A DNA stretch of 6,648 nt. It comes from Thermoleophilia bacterium (GTDB lineage: Bacteria; Actinomycetota; Thermoleophilia; Gaiellales; Gaiellaceae). This document shows, piece by piece, positions 5,806 through 6,648 of this stretch (its first letter is position 1; the number at the start of each line of letters is the position of its first letter). The position numbers and the translations under genes are program-made. The notes under the pieces were generated by a model. That model worked only from the letters and a program-made list of their open reading frames with translations. It had not been told where the DNA came from and searched no databases. The stretch lies in assembly GCA_014534415.1 (NCBI GenBank), contig JACVRM010000120.1, positions 1-6,648 of the forward strand. Direction: 5' to 3'.

Positions 5806-6188
5806 GCGCACCCACCGAGACGCTCCACGGGCTGCGGCGGATCTCTTTGCGCTTCCCCGAGGCCGTCGAGGCGGGCGGCGTCGGGAATCCATCCTTCAAG
5901 GTACGCGACAAGATCTTCGCGATGCAGCACGGCCACGAGAGCCGGCCGTCGTGCTGGGTGAAGGCGCCCGCGGGCGTCCAGCAGTTGCTGGTCGGCCACG
6001 ACCCCGGGCGTTTCTTCGCGCCGCCCTACGTCGGCCAGCACGGCTGGGTCGGCGTCTGGCTCGACGTGGACGTCGACTGGGACGAGCTCGCCGACCTCGT
6101 CGAGGAGAGCTACCGGATGACGGCGCCGAAGCGACTCCTCGCGCAGCTCGACGCCGTACAGTCCGACGGTCGAGCCGGGGAGGACTGA
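5796..6188 (+). CDS. YjbR/MmcQ-like protein
   Basis: 130-residue soluble protein of the YjbR/MmcQ superfamily (cyclophilin-like fold, often called DNA-binding, actual role unsettled). The conserved pieces are present: FPE (20-22), GNPSFKVRDKIFAM (30-43), VKAP (55-58), RFFAPPYVGQHGWVGVWLD (72-90) and DWDELADLVEESYRMTAPKRL (94-114). Length is normal for the family. The start is ATG 5796 with GAGG about ten bases upstream. GTG 5802 is an alternative: it would overlap the stop of the preceding broken small gene as GTGA and remove only two residues. Its own stop shares one base with the next gene's ATG (TGATG), so the two are co-translated. No active-site residue can be named. Confidence 0.88.
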   Translation: MVVSAPTETLHGLRRISLRFPEAVEAGGVGNPSFKVRDKIFAMQHGHESRPSCWVKAPAGVQQLLVGHDPGRFFAPPYVGQHGWVGVWLDVDVDWDELADLVEESYRMTAPKRLLAQLDAVQSDGRAGED

Positions 6189-6610
6189 TGCCCGAGACGA
6201 TTACGCCCTACTTGTTCTACGAGGACGCCGGCGCGGCGATCGAGTGGCTGTCGCGCGCGTTCGGCCTGCGCGAGCGGACGCGCGCCGAGACGCCCGCGCG
6301 GCGCGTCGCTCACGCCGAGCTCGAGCTCGAAGGCGACACGGTCATGCTCGGCGAGCCGGGCGAGGGCTATCGGAACCCGCGCCGGCTCGGCGCGGTGACG
6401 GGCGGCGTCCACGTCTACGTCGAGGACGTCGACGCTCACTTCGAACAGGCACGCGAAGCCGGTGCGACGATCCTCCAGGAGCCGACCGACCAGGAGTACG
6501 GCGACCGGCGCTACGACTGCACCGACCTCGAGGGCCACCAGTGGTACTTCGCGACCGCGATGTCGCCCACGTCGTCAGGCGAGGAGAAGGCAGCCGAGCA
6601 CCACGCCTAG
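6188..6610 (+). CDS. VOC-superfamily (glyoxalase/PhnB-like) protein
   Basis: 140-residue soluble protein with two beta-alpha-beta modules: ITPYLFYEDAGAAIEWLSRA (5-24) through VAHAELELEGDTVMLGEP, then GGVHVYVEDVDAHFEQAREA (72-91) through YGDRRYDCTDLEGHQWYFA (104-122). The TPYLFYEDAGAAIEWLSRAFG opening and the DLEGHQWYFA ending are typical of the VOC group usually annotated as glyoxalase/bleomycin-resistance or PhnB-like. His75 and Glu80/His117 are possible metal-site residues, but the first-strand ligand of true glyoxalase I is absent, so that enzyme activity is not supported; substrate unknown. The ATG overlaps the YjbR stop, with GGGGAGGA just upstream. The last residues (about 124-140) are a charged tail outside the fold. 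Confidence 0.9.
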   Translation: MPETITPYLFYEDAGAAIEWLSRAFGLRERTRAETPARRVAHAELELEGDTVMLGEPGEGYRNPRRLGAVTGGVHVYVEDVDAHFEQAREAGATILQEPTDQEYGDRRYDCTDLEGHQWYFATAMSPTSSGEEKAAEHHA

Positions 6611-6631
6611 ACCTCGCCGTCCCAGCACGGT

Positions 6632-6644
6632 CTGCGCGGCGCAG
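6632..6644. repeat. Inverted repeat after the VOC gene
   Basis: Arms ctgcgc (6632-6637) and gcgcag (6639-6644) around one G, about 20 bases after the VOC stop. It could be the stem of a terminator or an operator of the next gene, but the window ends four bases later so no T-run can be judged. Confidence 0.25.
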
Positions 6645-6648
6645 CGTA

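Overview
The window is GC-rich throughout, and its codons strongly favour G or C in third positions. Two likely starts are leaderless (an A/GTG start right behind a TANNNT -10 box), and small helix-turn-helix proteins and PadR/HAAS pairs are present. Together these suggest an actinobacterium, perhaps a deep-branching soil or aquatic lineage such as Thermoleophilia/Gaiellales. That placement is inferred from style, not from a marker gene.

Left half, all on the minus strand, read right to left. A lone receiver-domain response regulator (3009-3389) comes first. After an 84-base gap there is a PadR-family repressor (2601-2924) whose promoter contains a perfect palindrome, then a HAAS-type membrane protein (1960-2604) overlapping padR by four bases. 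A 77-base gap follows, then a second single-domain receiver (1508-1882), joined by an ATGA overlap to a dCache-PAS histidine kinase (1-1511) that runs off the left edge. This half is a signalling block: a self-regulating PadR/HAAS unit next to a two-component pair.

Middle: divergent from the lone receiver, across a 120-base intergenic region, is a full-length EttA-type ABC-F translation factor (3510-5180).

Right half: a 105-residue minus-strand protein of probable DNA-binding type (5204-5521) lies between two direct copies of a palindromic 22-base repeat (20/22 identical). To its right is a short stretch (5658-5805) that reads as a small protein only if two frameshifts are allowed. It is followed by a plus-strand pair with touching ends, a YjbR/MmcQ-like protein and a VOC (glyoxalase/PhnB-like) protein.

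Most notable observations: the nested PadR promoter/operator with a leaderless start; the repeat-flanked small HTH gene, which may be a self-regulating or mobile unit; and the broken small gene in front of the YjbR-VOC pair. No RNA genes, CRISPR arrays or transposase genes were seen.
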